A stretch of DNA of 64,000 nucleotides from Methylocystis sp. IM3 (GCF_038070105.1 NZ_JBBPBZ010000002.1:922501-986500), one strand, 5' to 3'. Shown: positions 48,349 through 57,961, counted from the first letter of the stretch. Made by a program: numbers and translations. The notes: generated by a model from the letters alone, not told the origin.

Positions 48349-48679
48349 GTTTCCGATCCAAAATCGGTTGCGCGCTCGTATTTGTCTTGAGCTTTCCCTC
48401 CTCATCTCGGCCGCCGCACTTTCCACGCCGGCCTTCGCCGCCGGCTCCAACATGCCCTGGGAGCAGCCACTCCAGCAGATCCTGCAATCGATCGAAGGCC
48501 CCGTCGCCAAGATCATCGCGGTGATCATCATCATCACGACCGGCCTGACGCTGGCTTTCGGCGACACCTCGGGCGGCTTCCGGCGGCTCGTGCAGATCGT
48601 CTTTGGCCTCTCGATCGCCTTCGCCGCCTCGAGCTTCTTTTTGTCCTTCTTCTCCTTTGGCGGCGGAGCGCTGATCTGA
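48341..48679 (+). CDS. trbC: Conjugal transfer pilin TrbC
   Basis: A 112-residue VirB2-type pilin precursor with signal peptide ending near TPAFA and two hydrophobic helices (IIAVIIIITTGLTLAFGD and a Phe-rich second one) around a short loop. Overlaps the trbB end by 8 bases; its stop overlaps trbD (TGATG). Confidence 0.92.
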   Translation: MNRFPIQNRLRARICLELSLLISAAALSTPAFAAGSNMPWEQPLQQILQSIEGPVAKIIAVIIIITTGLTLAFGDTSGGFRRLVQIVFGLSIAFAASSFFLSFFSFGGGALI

Positions 48680-48963
48680 TGGAGAACGAGGCCCTTCCCA
48701 TCGACGGCGCCATCGCGGGCTTTCGCGTTCCCGTCCGGCGCGCGCTCACCGAACCGATCTTTCTCGGCGGGGCGCCGCGGTCGATCGCCATCCTGAACGG
48801 CACGCTCGCCGCCGCGCTCGGCCTCGGCCTGCGACTCTGGCTCGCCGGCCTCGCCTTCTGGGTCCTCGCACAATTCGCGGCGGTCTGGGCGGCCAAGCGC
48901 GATCCCGACTTCGTCGAGGTAGTGCGTCGGCATCTGCGCTACCCGGCACATTTCGGGGTGTGA
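48679..48963 (+). CDS. trbD: Conjugal transfer protein TrbD
   Basis: A 94-residue VirB3-like membrane protein with the PVRRALTEPIFLGGAPRSIAI start and one long hydrophobic hairpin. Stop and start overlaps on both sides indicate one transcript. Needed for pilus assembly with TrbE. Confidence 0.92.
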   Translation: MENEALPIDGAIAGFRVPVRRALTEPIFLGGAPRSIAILNGTLAAALGLGLRLWLAGLAFWVLAQFAAVWAAKRDPDFVEVVRRHLRYPAHFGV

Positions 48964-48975
48964 GGAGAAGCGAGC

Positions 48976-51411
48976 ATGCTGAACCTCGCCGAATATCGCA
49001 AGAAGCCGCAAAGCCTCGCCGATTTCCTGCCATGGGCGGCGCTCGTCGCGCCGGGCGTGGTCCTCAACAAGGATGGCTCGCTTCAGCGAACGGCGCGCTT
49101 TCGCGGTCCCGATCTCGAAAGCGCGACGCAAGCCGAACTCGTCGGCGTCACGGCGCGGCTCAACAATGCGCTGCGGCGCCTCGGGTCCTGCTGGGCGATC
49201 TTCTTCGAAGCGCAGCGCAATTCTGCGCAGGATTATCCAGCGAGCGCCTTCCCCGATCCCGTCTCCGCCCTTGTCGACGAAGAGCGCCGCGCCCAGTTCG
49301 AAGAGGAAGGGGCGCATTTCGAGAGCGGCTATTTTGTCACCCTCGTTTATCTGCCGCCGGAAGACGACGCGGCAGGAGCGGAGAGCTGGCTCTATGAAGG
49401 CCGCTCGCAGGAAGGCGCACCAAACGCCGTTCTTTCCAGCTTCATCGACCGAACCGACCGGCTGTTGCAGCTGATCGACGGCTTCGCGCCAGAAGCCGAA
49501 TGGCTCTCCGACAGCGAGACGCTGACCTATCTCCATTCCTGCGTCTCCACCAAACGCCACAAGGTCCGCGCTCCCGAGACGCCGATGCATCTCGACGCGA
49601 TCCTCGCTGATGAGCCGCTGACCGGCGGCCTCGAGCCCCGGCTCGGAGGCAAGCATCTGCGCATTCTCACCGTCATGGGCTTTCCGTCGGCGACCCATCC
49701 CGGGATTCTCGACGAGCTCAATCGCCTCGCTTTTCCTTATCGCTGGTCGACCCGGGCCATCACGCTCGACAAGACGGACGCCACCAAAGTCGTCACCCGC
49801 ATCCGCCGGCAATGGTTCGCGAAACGCAAATCCATCCTGGCGATCCTGAAGGAGGTGATGACCAATGAGTCCTCCGTTCTCCTCGACACCGACGCCCATA
49901 ACAAGGCGCTCGACGCCGATGCGGCGCTACAGGATTTGGGCTCCGATCTGATCGGCGAAGCCTATGTGACGGCGATGATCACTGTCTGGGACGAAGATCC
50001 CCGGCTTGCCGACGAGAAGCTGCGACTCGCCGAGAAAGTTATCCAGGGCCGCGACTTCACATCGATGGTCGAGACGGTCAACGCCATCGAAGCCTGGCTC
50101 GGCTCGCTTCCCGGCCATGTCTACGCCAATGTCCGGCAGCCGCCCGTCTCGACAATCAATCTCGCCCACATGATCCCGCTTTCGGCGGTCTGGGCGGGAC
50201 CGCTGACGGACGCGCATCTTGACGCGCCGCCGCTGTTCTTTGGCCGGACCGAGGGCTCGACGCCGTTTCGCTTCTCGCTGCATGTTGGCGACGTCGGCCA
50301 TACGCTCGTCATCGGGCCAACTGGCGCGGGCAAGAGCGTGCTGCTCGCTTTGATGGCGCTGCAGTTCCGCCGCTACGAAAGCGCCAAGATCTTCGTCTTC
50401 GATTTCGGGGGATCGGCTCGGGCGGCAACGCTCGCCATGGGCGGCAGCTGGCATGATCTCGGCGGCGCGCTATCGGCCGACAACGTCGATCCGGTCGCCT
50501 TGCAGCCGCTCGCCGCGGTAGACGATCCCGCGGAGCGCGGCTGGGCCGCCGAGTGGGTTGCCTCCATCCTCGCCCGCGAAAATGTCGCCGTCACCCCGGA
50601 GGCGAAGGAGCATCTCTGGTCGGCGCTCTCGTCTCTCGCCTCCGCGCCGATCGAGGAACGCACCCTCACCGGCCTCTCGGTCCTGCTGCAATCAAACCCG
50701 CTCAAGCGCGCGCTCAAACCCTTTTGCCTCGGCGGTCCGCATGGGCGGCTTCTCGATTCCGACGCGGAGGTTCTGGGCGCCGCCGACATCCAATGTTTCG
50801 AGACGGAGGGGCTGATCGGCTCGGCCGCCGCGCCCGCCGTCCTTTCCTATCTCTTCCGCCGGATCGAAGGCCGGCTCGACGGCGGGCCGTCGCTTCTCGT
50901 TATCGACGAAGGCTGGCTCGCCCTCGACGATCCGGGCTTCGCCGCGCAATTGCGCGAATGGCTCAAGACGCTGCGGAAGAAGAACGCTTCCGTCGTCTTC
51001 GCCACCCAGTCGCTCGCCGATATCGAGACGAGCCCGATTGCGCCGGCGATCGTCGAGAGCTGCCCGACGCGGATTTTTCTGCCCAACGAGCGCGCGATCG
51101 AACCGCAGATCCTGTCGATCTATCGCCGCTTCGGCCTCAACGACCGGCAGATCGAGATCATCGCGCGGGCGACGCCCAAGCGTGACTATTACTGCCAGTC
51201 GCGGCGCGGCAATCGCCTCTTCGAATTGGGGCTCGGTTCCGTGGCTCTGGCCGTTTGCGCCGCGTCTTCGAAGACCGACCAAAAACTCATCGCCGAGATT
51301 TCAGCGAGCGCCGGACGCGAAGGCTTCGCCCGCGCCTGGCTGTCTGTGCGCGGCCTCGATTGGGCCGCCGATCTTCTTCCTGCCCCCACCGAGTTGGAGA
51401 CGTCGTCATGA
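48976..51411 (+). CDS. trbE: Conjugal transfer ATPase TrbE
   Basis: An 811-residue VirB4-type ATPase: N-terminal domain (LAEYRKKPQSLADFLPWA), C-terminal RecA-like domain with Walker A GPTGAGKSVLLALMA (residues about 445-460) and Walker B LLVIDEGWLAL. Full length for the family. The stop overlaps trbJ (ATGA). Confidence 0.94.
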   Translation: MLNLAEYRKKPQSLADFLPWAALVAPGVVLNKDGSLQRTARFRGPDLESATQAELVGVTARLNNALRRLGSCWAIFFEAQRNSAQDYPASAFPDPVSALVDEERRAQFEEEGAHFESGYFVTLVYLPPEDDAAGAESWLYEGRSQEGAPNAVLSSFIDRTDRLLQLIDGFAPEAEWLSDSETLTYLHSCVSTKRHKVRAPETPMHLDAILADEPLTGGLEPRLGGKHLRILTVMGFPSATHPGILDELNRLAFPYRWSTRAITLDKTDATKVVTRIRRQWFAKRKSILAILKEVMTNESSVLLDTDAHNKALDADAALQDLGSDLIGEAYVTAMITVWDEDPRLADEKLRLAEKVIQGRDFTSMVETVNAIEAWLGSLPGHVYANVRQPPVSTINLAHMIPLSAVWAGPLTDAHLDAPPLFFGRTEGSTPFRFSLHVGDVGHTLVIGPTGAGKSVLLALMALQFRRYESAKIFVFDFGGSARAATLAMGGSWHDLGGALSADNVDPVALQPLAAVDDPAERGWAAEWVASILARENVAVTPEAKEHLWSALSSLASAPIEERTLTGLSVLLQSNPLKRALKPFCLGGPHGRLLDSDAEVLGAADIQCFETEGLIGSAAAPAVLSYLFRRIEGRLDGGPSLLVIDEGWLALDDPGFAAQLREWLKTLRKKNASVVFATQSLADIETSPIAPAIVESCPTRIFLPNERAIEPQILSIYRRFGLNDRQIEIIARATPKRDYYCQSRRGNRLFELGLGSVALAVCAASSKTDQKLIAEISASAGREGFARAWLSVRGLDWAADLLPAPTELETSS

Positions 51412-52142
51412 CCCGCATTAGTCGCCTTACAGCCGCAAGCGCCTTCGCATTGTCGCTTGCATACTTAAGCGCGCCCGCGGTGGCGCAATTCATGGTGTTT
51501 GATCCGACCAATTACGCCCAGAACGTCATGACCGCGGCGAATACGCTGCAGCAGATCAATAATCAGATCACCAGCCTCCAGAACGAGGCACAGATGCTGA
51601 TCAATCAGGGGAGGAACCTCGCGAGCCTTCCCTATTCGTCGCTGCAGACGATCCAGCAATCCGTCTCCCAAACACAGCAGTTGCTAGGACAGGCCCAGCG
51701 CATCGCCTATGACGTGCAGCAGATCGATCAGGCCTTCTCGGCCCAATATGGCGCCATTAACGCCTCAACGAGTTTGGCGAGCCTTGTCGACGGCGCTAAA
51801 CAGCGCTGGCAAAATTCCTTGTCGGCGTTTCAGGACGCCATGCGCGTTCAGGCCGGCATCGTTCAATCCATCGACACCGCCCGCTCGGAAGCCGGCGCGC
51901 TGATTTCGTCGAGCCAGTCCGCTCTCGGTGCGCTTCAGGCGTCGCAGGCCGGCAATCAGCTTCTTGCGCTCCAAAGCAAGCAGCTCGCAGACGTCACGGC
52001 GCTCCTCGCCTCGCAAGGCCGCGCCCAATCGCTCGAACTCGCGCGCAACGCCGAGGCGCAGGAACAGGCGCGCGAAGAGATACGCCGCTTCGTTGCGCCC
52101 GGCCAGGCCTATCAGGCCGGCAATGTCGCGATGTTTCATTGA
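51408..52142 (+). CDS. trbJ: P-type conjugative transfer protein TrbJ
   Basis: A 244-residue periplasmic VirB5-like protein. Signal peptide to about residue 26 (APAVAQ), then the motif FDPTNYAQNVMTAANTLQQI and long Gln/Ala-rich helices likely coiled-coil. Starts in the last codons of trbE. Confidence 0.92.
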   Translation: MTRISRLTAASAFALSLAYLSAPAVAQFMVFDPTNYAQNVMTAANTLQQINNQITSLQNEAQMLINQGRNLASLPYSSLQTIQQSVSQTQQLLGQAQRIAYDVQQIDQAFSAQYGAINASTSLASLVDGAKQRWQNSLSAFQDAMRVQAGIVQSIDTARSEAGALISSSQSALGALQASQAGNQLLALQSKQLADVTALLASQGRAQSLELARNAEAQEQAREEIRRFVAPGQAYQAGNVAMFH

Positions 52143-52156
52143 GCGAGGGCGACGTC

Positions 52157-52534
52157 ATGAACTGGAGAGAATGGCTCGCGCCCGAGAATATCGGCTTTGT
52201 CGCCGTTGGGATTGTCATCGGCGCGATCGCGCTCCTTGGCGTCGAGTCCGCCTGTGACGCCGATGTCGCGGCGCGGACGAAACCCGCCTCGCTCTCGCCG
52301 ATCGGGCCGCCGTCGACAGAGCCTGCGATCGACGCCGAGCTGTTGCGCTGCGCCCAGCTTCCCATCGAAGAGGCTGGCGATCCCGCCTGTAAGGCTCTGT
52401 GGGCGAAGGAGCGCAAGAGGTTTCTCCGGAATGGCGTGCCGGCGCAACCTGCCGAGCGTCTCATCGATATGTTCCCGTCCTATCGCCCGCCCACCGACGG
52501 CGCGTCGCCGAAGCCCGCGCGCAAGAGCGAGTAG
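52157..52534 (+). CDS. Putative entry exclusion protein TrbK-alt
   Basis: A 125-residue protein with one N-terminal membrane helix (NIGFVAVGIVIGAIALLGV), two Cys (ELLRCAQLP and DPACKALW) and a C-terminal proline-rich tail. The pattern CAQLPIEEAGDPACKALWA and the place between trbJ and trbL fit the TrbK-alt family. I chose ATG 52157 (GAGGG upstream); a TTG at 52139 is possible. Entry exclusion keeps a cell from receiving the same element twice; this role is inferred from the family. Confidence 0.78.
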   Translation: MNWREWLAPENIGFVAVGIVIGAIALLGVESACDADVAARTKPASLSPIGPPSTEPAIDAELLRCAQLPIEEAGDPACKALWAKERKRFLRNGVPAQPAERLIDMFPSYRPPTDGASPKPARKSE

Positions 52535-52538
52535 CGCC

Positions 52539-53789
52539 ATGGCCGGAACCGGCGTCATCGATCGCTTCCTCGAGACCTTCACCCGCTACATCGACTCAGG
52601 CTTCGGCCTGCTCGGCGGCGAGGTGGGGTTTCTGGCGACGACGCTCGTCGTCATCGACGTCACCCTCGCCGCGCTGTTCTGGAGCATGGGCCCCGGCGAA
52701 GACATCATCGCCCGTCTCGTCAAGAAAACACTTTTCGTCGGCGTCTTCGCCTACCTCATCGACAATTGGAATAATCTCGCTCGCATCGTCTTCGAAAGCT
52801 TTTCGGGATTGGGCCTCAAGGCCGCCGGCGCCGGGCTTTCCGCCGCCGACTTCCTACGGCCCGGCCGCGTCGCCCAGGTCGGCATCGACGCCGGCCGGCC
52901 CCTGCTCGATTCCCTCTCACAGCTTCTGGGCTATGTTTCCTTCTTCGAGAACGTCATCCAGATCGCCATTCTCCTCATAGCCTGGCTCATCGTTCTCCTG
53001 AGCTTTTTCATTCTGGCGATCCAGCTCTTCGTCACGCTCATTGAATTCAAGCTGACGACGCTCGCCGGTTTCGTCCTCATTCCCTTTGGCCTCTTCGGCA
53101 AGACCGCCTTTCTCGCCGAGCGCGTTCTCGGCAATGTCGTCTCCTCGGGCGTCAAGGTGCTGGTGCTCGCTGTCATCGTCGGCATCGGCTCGACGCTCTT
53201 CGCGCAATTCACGCAAGGGTTCACGGACCAACCCACTGTCGACGACGCCATGGCGCTGGTGCTCGCCGCCCTCTCGCTTCTCGGTCTTGGAATATTCGGC
53301 CCCGGCATCGCCAATGGGATCGTCTCGGGCGGGCCCCAGCTTGGCGCCGGTGCCGTTGTCGGGACCGGGCTTGTCGCGGGCGGCGCAGGAGCCGGCGGAT
53401 TTGGGGCCCTGCGTCTTGCGGGCGGGACGGTCTCGGGGCTTGCTGGAAGGAGCGAGACGCAGGCCGCGGCGGCATTGCCGCCTTCGCGGGAACCGCAGCC
53501 GCCCGCAGGCGGCGCGCCGCCCTCTGCGCCCCCTGGCGGTCCTGGCGGAGGGTCGGGAGGTTCGGCTGCGCGGCCTTTCGCTGCGCCAGACGCCGCGTCG
53601 GCCCCTCCGCTTGATGGCGCCTCCGCAGGCGTTGGCGTCAATCCAGCGCCATCCGTCGAACCCGCCTGGGCGAAGCGATTTAAGCGCTCCCAATCCATCT
53701 CGCACGGCGTCTCCATCGCCGCCCACGCCCTTCGCTCCGGCGACGCCCATGGCGGGGGCGCTTCCGTCAATCTGTCCGAGGCCCGCTAA
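52539..53789 (+). CDS. trbL: P-type conjugative transfer protein TrbL
   Basis: A 416-residue VirB6-like polytopic protein. About six helices lie in residues 25-300 (LATTLVVIDVTLAALFW; IAILLIAWLIVLLSFFILA; GFVLIPFGLFGKTAFLAERV) and then a Gly/Pro/Ala-rich cytoplasmic or periplasmic tail. The upstream 114 codons open in the same frame overlap trbK and are not part of it. The last base overlaps trbF (TAATG). Confidence 0.92.
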   Translation: MAGTGVIDRFLETFTRYIDSGFGLLGGEVGFLATTLVVIDVTLAALFWSMGPGEDIIARLVKKTLFVGVFAYLIDNWNNLARIVFESFSGLGLKAAGAGLSAADFLRPGRVAQVGIDAGRPLLDSLSQLLGYVSFFENVIQIAILLIAWLIVLLSFFILAIQLFVTLIEFKLTTLAGFVLIPFGLFGKTAFLAERVLGNVVSSGVKVLVLAVIVGIGSTLFAQFTQGFTDQPTVDDAMALVLAALSLLGLGIFGPGIANGIVSGGPQLGAGAVVGTGLVAGGAGAGGFGALRLAGGTVSGLAGRSETQAAAALPPSREPQPPAGGAPPSAPPGGPGGGSGGSAARPFAAPDAASAPPLDGASAGVGVNPAPSVEPAWAKRFKRSQSISHGVSIAAHALRSGDAHGGGASVNLSEAR

Positions 53790-54472
53790 TGTTCAAACGA
53801 TCTTCCGTCCGCTACGGGCGCACGCCCGAACCCGAAACGCCCTATCAGAAGGCCGCACAGGTCTGGGACGAGCGCATCGGCTCAGCGCGCGTGCAGGCCA
53901 AGAACTGGCGGCTGATCGCCTTCGGCAATCTCTTCCTCGCGGGCGGTCTCGCCGTTGCCCTCGTCTGGCAGAATGCGCGCGGCTTGGTCGTTCCCTGGGT
54001 CGTTCAGATCGACAAATCTGGCGAAGCGCAGGCCGTCGCCCCTGCTGTCGCCGACTATCGGCCGACCGATCCGCAAATCGCCTGGCTTCTCGCCCGCTTC
54101 GTCGAGCATGTCCGCTCGATCCCAGCAGACCCCATCGTGGTGCGGCAGAACTGGCTCAAGGCCTACGACTTCGTCACCGACAAGGGCGCGCTGGCCCTAA
54201 ACGACTACGCGCGCGCCAACGATCCCTTCGCCAAGATCGGACAGGTTCAGACCGCCGTCGACGTCGCCAGCGTCATTCGCGCTTCCGACGATTCCTTTCG
54301 CGTCGCCTGGACCGAGCGACGCTACGAGAACGCCAGCCTCGCCGCGACCGAGCGCTGGACCGCCATTCTCACCATCGCCGTTCAGCCGCCCCGCGACGCC
54401 GAGCGCCTGCGCAAGAACCCGCTCGGCCTTTTCATTCACGCCATCAACTGGTCGAAGGAGCTTGGCCAATGA
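53789..54472 (+). CDS. trbF: Conjugal transfer protein TrbF
   Basis: A 227-residue VirB8-like protein. Short cytoplasmic N-terminus (TPYQKAAQVWDERIGSA), one TM helix (LIAFGNLFLAGGLAVALVW) and an NTF2-like periplasmic domain ending FIHAINWSKEL. Its stop overlaps trbG (ATGA). Confidence 0.93.
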   Translation: MFKRSSVRYGRTPEPETPYQKAAQVWDERIGSARVQAKNWRLIAFGNLFLAGGLAVALVWQNARGLVVPWVVQIDKSGEAQAVAPAVADYRPTDPQIAWLLARFVEHVRSIPADPIVVRQNWLKAYDFVTDKGALALNDYARANDPFAKIGQVQTAVDVASVIRASDDSFRVAWTERRYENASLAATERWTAILTIAVQPPRDAERLRKNPLGLFIHAINWSKELGQ

Positions 54473-55464
54473 CGCCACTCTCGTTTCGGGCTTTCATGAG
54501 CCTCACTCTCTTGTCGTCTTTGCTCGGCGCCTGTTCGAGCTTCAAGCGGCCCGAGATCGCCTATGACGATCTGCCGGTTCCGGCGAGCCTGCAGAGCGAT
54601 CCGCCCGGCCCGGTCAAGATCGTCGAAGTGCCGAAGATCCTGCCGCTGCCCGGCCAGCTTAAATCCCTTGCGCGGGGCAAAAGCGAGCGCCCCGAACCCA
54701 TCGATCCGAAAGCGCGGATCGAACAGGCCAACGCCGCCGCGCGCATGGAGCCGCGCCGCGCCGGCTATATCAACGCCGTCCAGATCTATCCCTTCACGGA
54801 AGGCGCGCTCTATCAGGTCTATGCCGCCCCCGGCGAGATCACCGACATCGCCCTGCAGGACGGCGAGCAGCTCGTGGGCTCCGGCCCCGTCGCCGCCGGC
54901 GACACGGTGCGCTGGATCATCGGCGACACGGAGAGCGGCGCGGGGAACGCCCGCAAGACCCACATCATGGTCAAGCCGACGCGAGCCGATCTGATGACCA
55001 ATCTCGTCATCAACTCCGACCGGCGCACCTATCATCTGGAGCTGCGCTCGACCGAGAAGACCTATATGGCCTCGGTTTCATGGCAATATCCGCAGGACGA
55101 ACTCATTGCGCTGCGCCGCCAGAACGTCGCCGCGGAGGCCGCCGCGCCGGTCGATGTCGGCCTCGATCTCGCCCGGCTCAATTTCCGCTACGCGATCGAT
55201 GGCGACGCCGTGCCCTGGCGGCCGCTGCGCGCCTTCGACGACGGCCGCAAGGTCTATATTGAATTCCCGCGTGGCGTCTCTCAGGGCGAAATGCCCCCGC
55301 TCTTCGTCACCGGGGCTTCGGGCGACAGCCAGCTCGTCAACTATCGCGTGCGCGGCAATCACATGATCGTCGACCGGCTCTTCGCCGCCGCCGAACTGCG
55401 CTTCGGCTCCGACGACCAGAAGATCGTCCGCATAGTGCGCAGCGATGGAAGGTCCGCTATATGA
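54469..55464 (+). CDS. trbG: P-type conjugative transfer protein TrbG
   Basis: A 331-residue VirB9-like outer-membrane lipoprotein (lipobox LLGACSS). RRAGYINAVQIYPFTEGALYQ, HIMVKPTRADLMTNLVI and PLFVTGASGDSQLVNYRVRG are typical. The frame is open 461 codons upstream, over trbL/trbF, but the lipoprotein signal fixes the start at 54469. Stop overlaps trbI. Confidence 0.93.
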   Translation: MTPLSFRAFMSLTLLSSLLGACSSFKRPEIAYDDLPVPASLQSDPPGPVKIVEVPKILPLPGQLKSLARGKSERPEPIDPKARIEQANAAARMEPRRAGYINAVQIYPFTEGALYQVYAAPGEITDIALQDGEQLVGSGPVAAGDTVRWIIGDTESGAGNARKTHIMVKPTRADLMTNLVINSDRRTYHLELRSTEKTYMASVSWQYPQDELIALRRQNVAAEAAAPVDVGLDLARLNFRYAIDGDAVPWRPLRAFDDGRKVYIEFPRGVSQGEMPPLFVTGASGDSQLVNYRVRGNHMIVDRLFAAAELRFGSDDQKIVRIVRSDGRSAI

Positions 55465-56666
55465 GCGCGCCGGAGCATGAGAAGAAGCTTGCGGAGGAGT
55501 TGCGCCTGCGGCCCGAACGCCCGCCGGTGACGCGCCTGTCGCGGCGCGTGTTGATCGCGCTCGCCGGCGTCTCCGCCGCCGCCTTTCTCGGCATGACCAT
55601 CTGGGCGTTGCAGGGGCGCTCCCGCTCGGGCCCTGCGCCGGAGCTCATCAATACGGAAGCGAAGATCACTCCCGACGGCCTTGCGTCCCTGCCGCGTGAT
55701 TACGCGGGCCTGCCGAAGAACGTCTCCAAGCTGGGGCCGCCGCTCCCGGGCGATCTCGGCCGTCCGATCCTCGCCGCCCAGGGGCAACTGCCGTCGACCG
55801 GCCCCGATCCCGAGCAGCAGCGCATCGGCCAGGAGCGCGAGGCGGCGCGGACGGCGAAACTCTTTGCGACGACGAACGTGCGCGAGCGGCCGTTGGCAAG
55901 TGCCGAGGCGGCTCAGAGATCGATAGGCGTCCAAACGTTGCCGCTTCCAACCGAGCCGGCCCCAGTCGATCCCGGCGACGTTCAGAACATGCAGGATCTC
56001 AAGCTCGCTTTCGTCAATGCGCCAGCCGATCGGCGCACCGTCAGCCCCGATCGTCTCGCCGCCCCGGCGTCGCGCTATGTCCTTCAGGCGGGCGCGGCTA
56101 TTCCCGCCGCGCTCCTCACTGGCATCCGCTCCGATCTTCCCGGGCAGATCACTGCGCAAATCACGGAGAACGTCTATGACAGCCCCACCGGGCGCTTCCT
56201 GCTCATCCCGCAGGGCTCAAAGCTCGTCGGCGTCTACGACTCGCAGATTGCCTTCGGGCAATCGCGCGTGCTCCTTGTCTGGAATCGCCTCATTCTCCCC
56301 GACGGACGCTCCATCGTTCTCGAGCGCCAGCCCGGCGCCGACGTCGCTGGTTATTCCGGCCTCGAAGATGGCGTCGATCATCACTGGCTTCGTCTCGCCG
56401 GCGCCGCTGCGCTGTCGACCATCCTCGGCGTCGGGACGCAGATCGGGACGACAGGGACCGAAAACGCCCTCATTCAGGCGCTGCGCCGCGGCGGCGCGCA
56501 AAGCCTCAATCAGACGGGACAACAGATCGTTGGGCGCAATCTCAATATCCAGCCTACGCTCACCATTCGGCCAGGGTTTCCGGTGCGGGTGATCGTCACG
56601 CGCGATCTCGTGCTGGCTCCGTACCGCGAGCCCGGTGACGTCGCAGCGACAGGGAGCGCGCCATGA
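55461..56666 (+). CDS. trbI: Conjugal transfer protein TrbI
   Basis: A 401-residue VirB10-like protein with an N-terminal TM helix (VLIALAGVSAAAFLGMTIW), a Pro-rich linker and the C-terminal barrel domain (YVLQAGAAIPAALLTGIRSD; LLIPQGSKLVGVYDSQ; GGAQSLNQTGQQIVGRNLNIQP). Bridges inner and outer membranes in the mating channel. Stop overlaps the DUF2274 gene. Confidence 0.94.
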   Translation: MSAPEHEKKLAEELRLRPERPPVTRLSRRVLIALAGVSAAAFLGMTIWALQGRSRSGPAPELINTEAKITPDGLASLPRDYAGLPKNVSKLGPPLPGDLGRPILAAQGQLPSTGPDPEQQRIGQEREAARTAKLFATTNVRERPLASAEAAQRSIGVQTLPLPTEPAPVDPGDVQNMQDLKLAFVNAPADRRTVSPDRLAAPASRYVLQAGAAIPAALLTGIRSDLPGQITAQITENVYDSPTGRFLLIPQGSKLVGVYDSQIAFGQSRVLLVWNRLILPDGRSIVLERQPGADVAGYSGLEDGVDHHWLRLAGAAALSTILGVGTQIGTTGTENALIQALRRGGAQSLNQTGQQIVGRNLNIQPTLTIRPGFPVRVIVTRDLVLAPYREPGDVAATGSAP

Positions 56667-56938
56667 CCAAGCTGAAACTCTCCGCGGTCGAAGACGAAAA
56701 ACCAAGAAAAGTCACCGTGACGCTGTCCGCAACGCTGCATCGGAACTTGATCGCTTACGCGGAAATACTCGCGCGCGACTTGGGGAACGCGATCGAGCCG
56801 GAAAAGCTTATCGCGCCAATGCTGGAGAAATTCATTGCAAGTGATCGGGCATTCCGCAAAGCGCGGAAGACGCGTCTCCCCGCTGACCCAGCTCCAGAGC
56901 CTTCGACCCCTCCCGCAACGTCGAACGCACGAGACTAA
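56663..56938 (+). CDS. DUF2274 family protein
   Basis: A 91-residue protein; PRKVTVTLSATLHRNLIAYAEILAR and IEPEKLIAPMLEKFIASDRAFRKAR are the DUF2274 motif, found as the last gene of trb clusters in alphaproteobacterial elements. It resembles ribbon-helix-helix proteins, so DNA binding is possible but unproved. Its 3' end overlaps the convergent LysR gene by about 107 bases. Confidence 0.85.
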   Translation: MTKLKLSAVEDEKPRKVTVTLSATLHRNLIAYAEILARDLGNAIEPEKLIAPMLEKFIASDRAFRKARKTRLPADPAPEPSTPPATSNARD

Positions 56939-57878
56939 GAAAACGGCGCATAGCCGGATTATCATTTCTTGGAAGCCATATTGCGCAAAAGGAAAAGCGT
57001 TCAGCGTGGCCTGCAATTGGCCGAATGTTAACGCCAGGAATTGAAACATCTGTGCCCGGGAGCGTGATAAGCGTGACCCCGAATCCTCGCGCTACTAGTG
57101 TCAAAAGCAAATCTTGTGAGATCTCATACGTTGCCAGCGTTGCATGACCTCTGAATCTTTTCAGATTCTCAAGCGCATGACGATCAAGTTCCCTCGCTCT
57201 CGCCTCCATCCCAAAAAGGAAACATTCGTCTTTGAGCAGTTCCCATTCGATCGCCTCGCAGACCGAGAGGGGATGCGTCGCCGGCAAAGCGACGCCAATT
57301 TGAGCCTCCCATAGCCTCTCTGTGTCGCAGCCCGGAGCCCCGATATTGTCCGTCAGTATTGCAACATCAAGACTTCTGCCTGAGATTCCCGAGATAAGTT
57401 GCCTGGGAGAGTTCTCAATGAATTCAAAATAGACGGCTGGATGCCTATCACGGAACGCACAAACCACGTCAAATATGAATTTCCAATCTTCGGACGGAAG
57501 AAGTCCAATCCGAATCGTGCCCTGGTCACCACGACCCGCAGCAGACGCATTCTTTACCGCAGCATCGATTTCCAAGAGCGCAGCGCGCGCCCTTTCGAGG
57601 AACCGTCTTCCCGCTATTGTCGGTCGAATTCCGTCCGAATGGCGTTCGAACAGCGAAACACCAAGTTCGTTTTCTAGCGATGCTATCCGACGACTGACAG
57701 CGGACTGTCGGACAGCGAGAGTCTTCGCCGCCCGACTGAAACTTCCATGATCGAGGACGACTAGTGCCTGTGAAAGTGAGACGAAATCGATTATTAGCGT
57801 AATCTCCTGAGACGTTGCTCCGAGTAAGCATTCTGCGTTCGCCGGTGAGGCAAAATGCCCAAGGGCTGACCGCTTCAC
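56832..57878 (-). CDS. LysR family transcriptional regulator
   Basis: About 348 residues from a GTG at 57878. The HTH is at FSRAAKTLAVRQSAVSRRIASLENELGVSLFERH, and the substrate domain (GTIRIGLLPSEDWKFIFDVV) follows. LysR genes at this spot are common in Tn4371-like elements. The family's N-terminus begins near IDFVSLSQALVVL, where no ATG exists, so the true start is uncertain. Overlap of about 107 bases with DUF2274 on the opposite strand. Confidence 0.85.
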   Translation of the reverse strand: MKRSALGHFASPANAECLLGATSQEITLIIDFVSLSQALVVLDHGSFSRAAKTLAVRQSAVSRRIASLENELGVSLFERHSDGIRPTIAGRRFLERARAALLEIDAAVKNASAAGRGDQGTIRIGLLPSEDWKFIFDVVCAFRDRHPAVYFEFIENSPRQLISGISGRSLDVAILTDNIGAPGCDTERLWEAQIGVALPATHPLSVCEAIEWELLKDECFLFGMEARARELDRHALENLKRFRGHATLATYEISQDLLLTLVARGFGVTLITLPGTDVSIPGVNIRPIAGHAERFSFCAIWLPRNDNPAMRRFLSLVRSTLREGSKALELGQRGDASSALCGMPDHLQ

Positions 57879-57947
57879 AAACGCGCCGCGATTAGTAATT
57901 GCTCTGGCGGCAAGATCGGTTGGGTAGGTTTCAGAAAATCGATTTGC

Positions 57948-57961
57948 CTATCTAACATTAG
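57948..57961. promoter_or_regulatory. Weak TetR-type box before LysR gene
   Basis: CTATCTAACATTAG: first arm exact, second arm with two mismatches. Lies about 70 bases upstream of the LysR start. Confidence 0.35.

Noticed and set aside
48253..49899. 548-codon minus-strand frame over trbC-trbE
   Set aside because: Opposite to overlapping, well-conserved trb genes.
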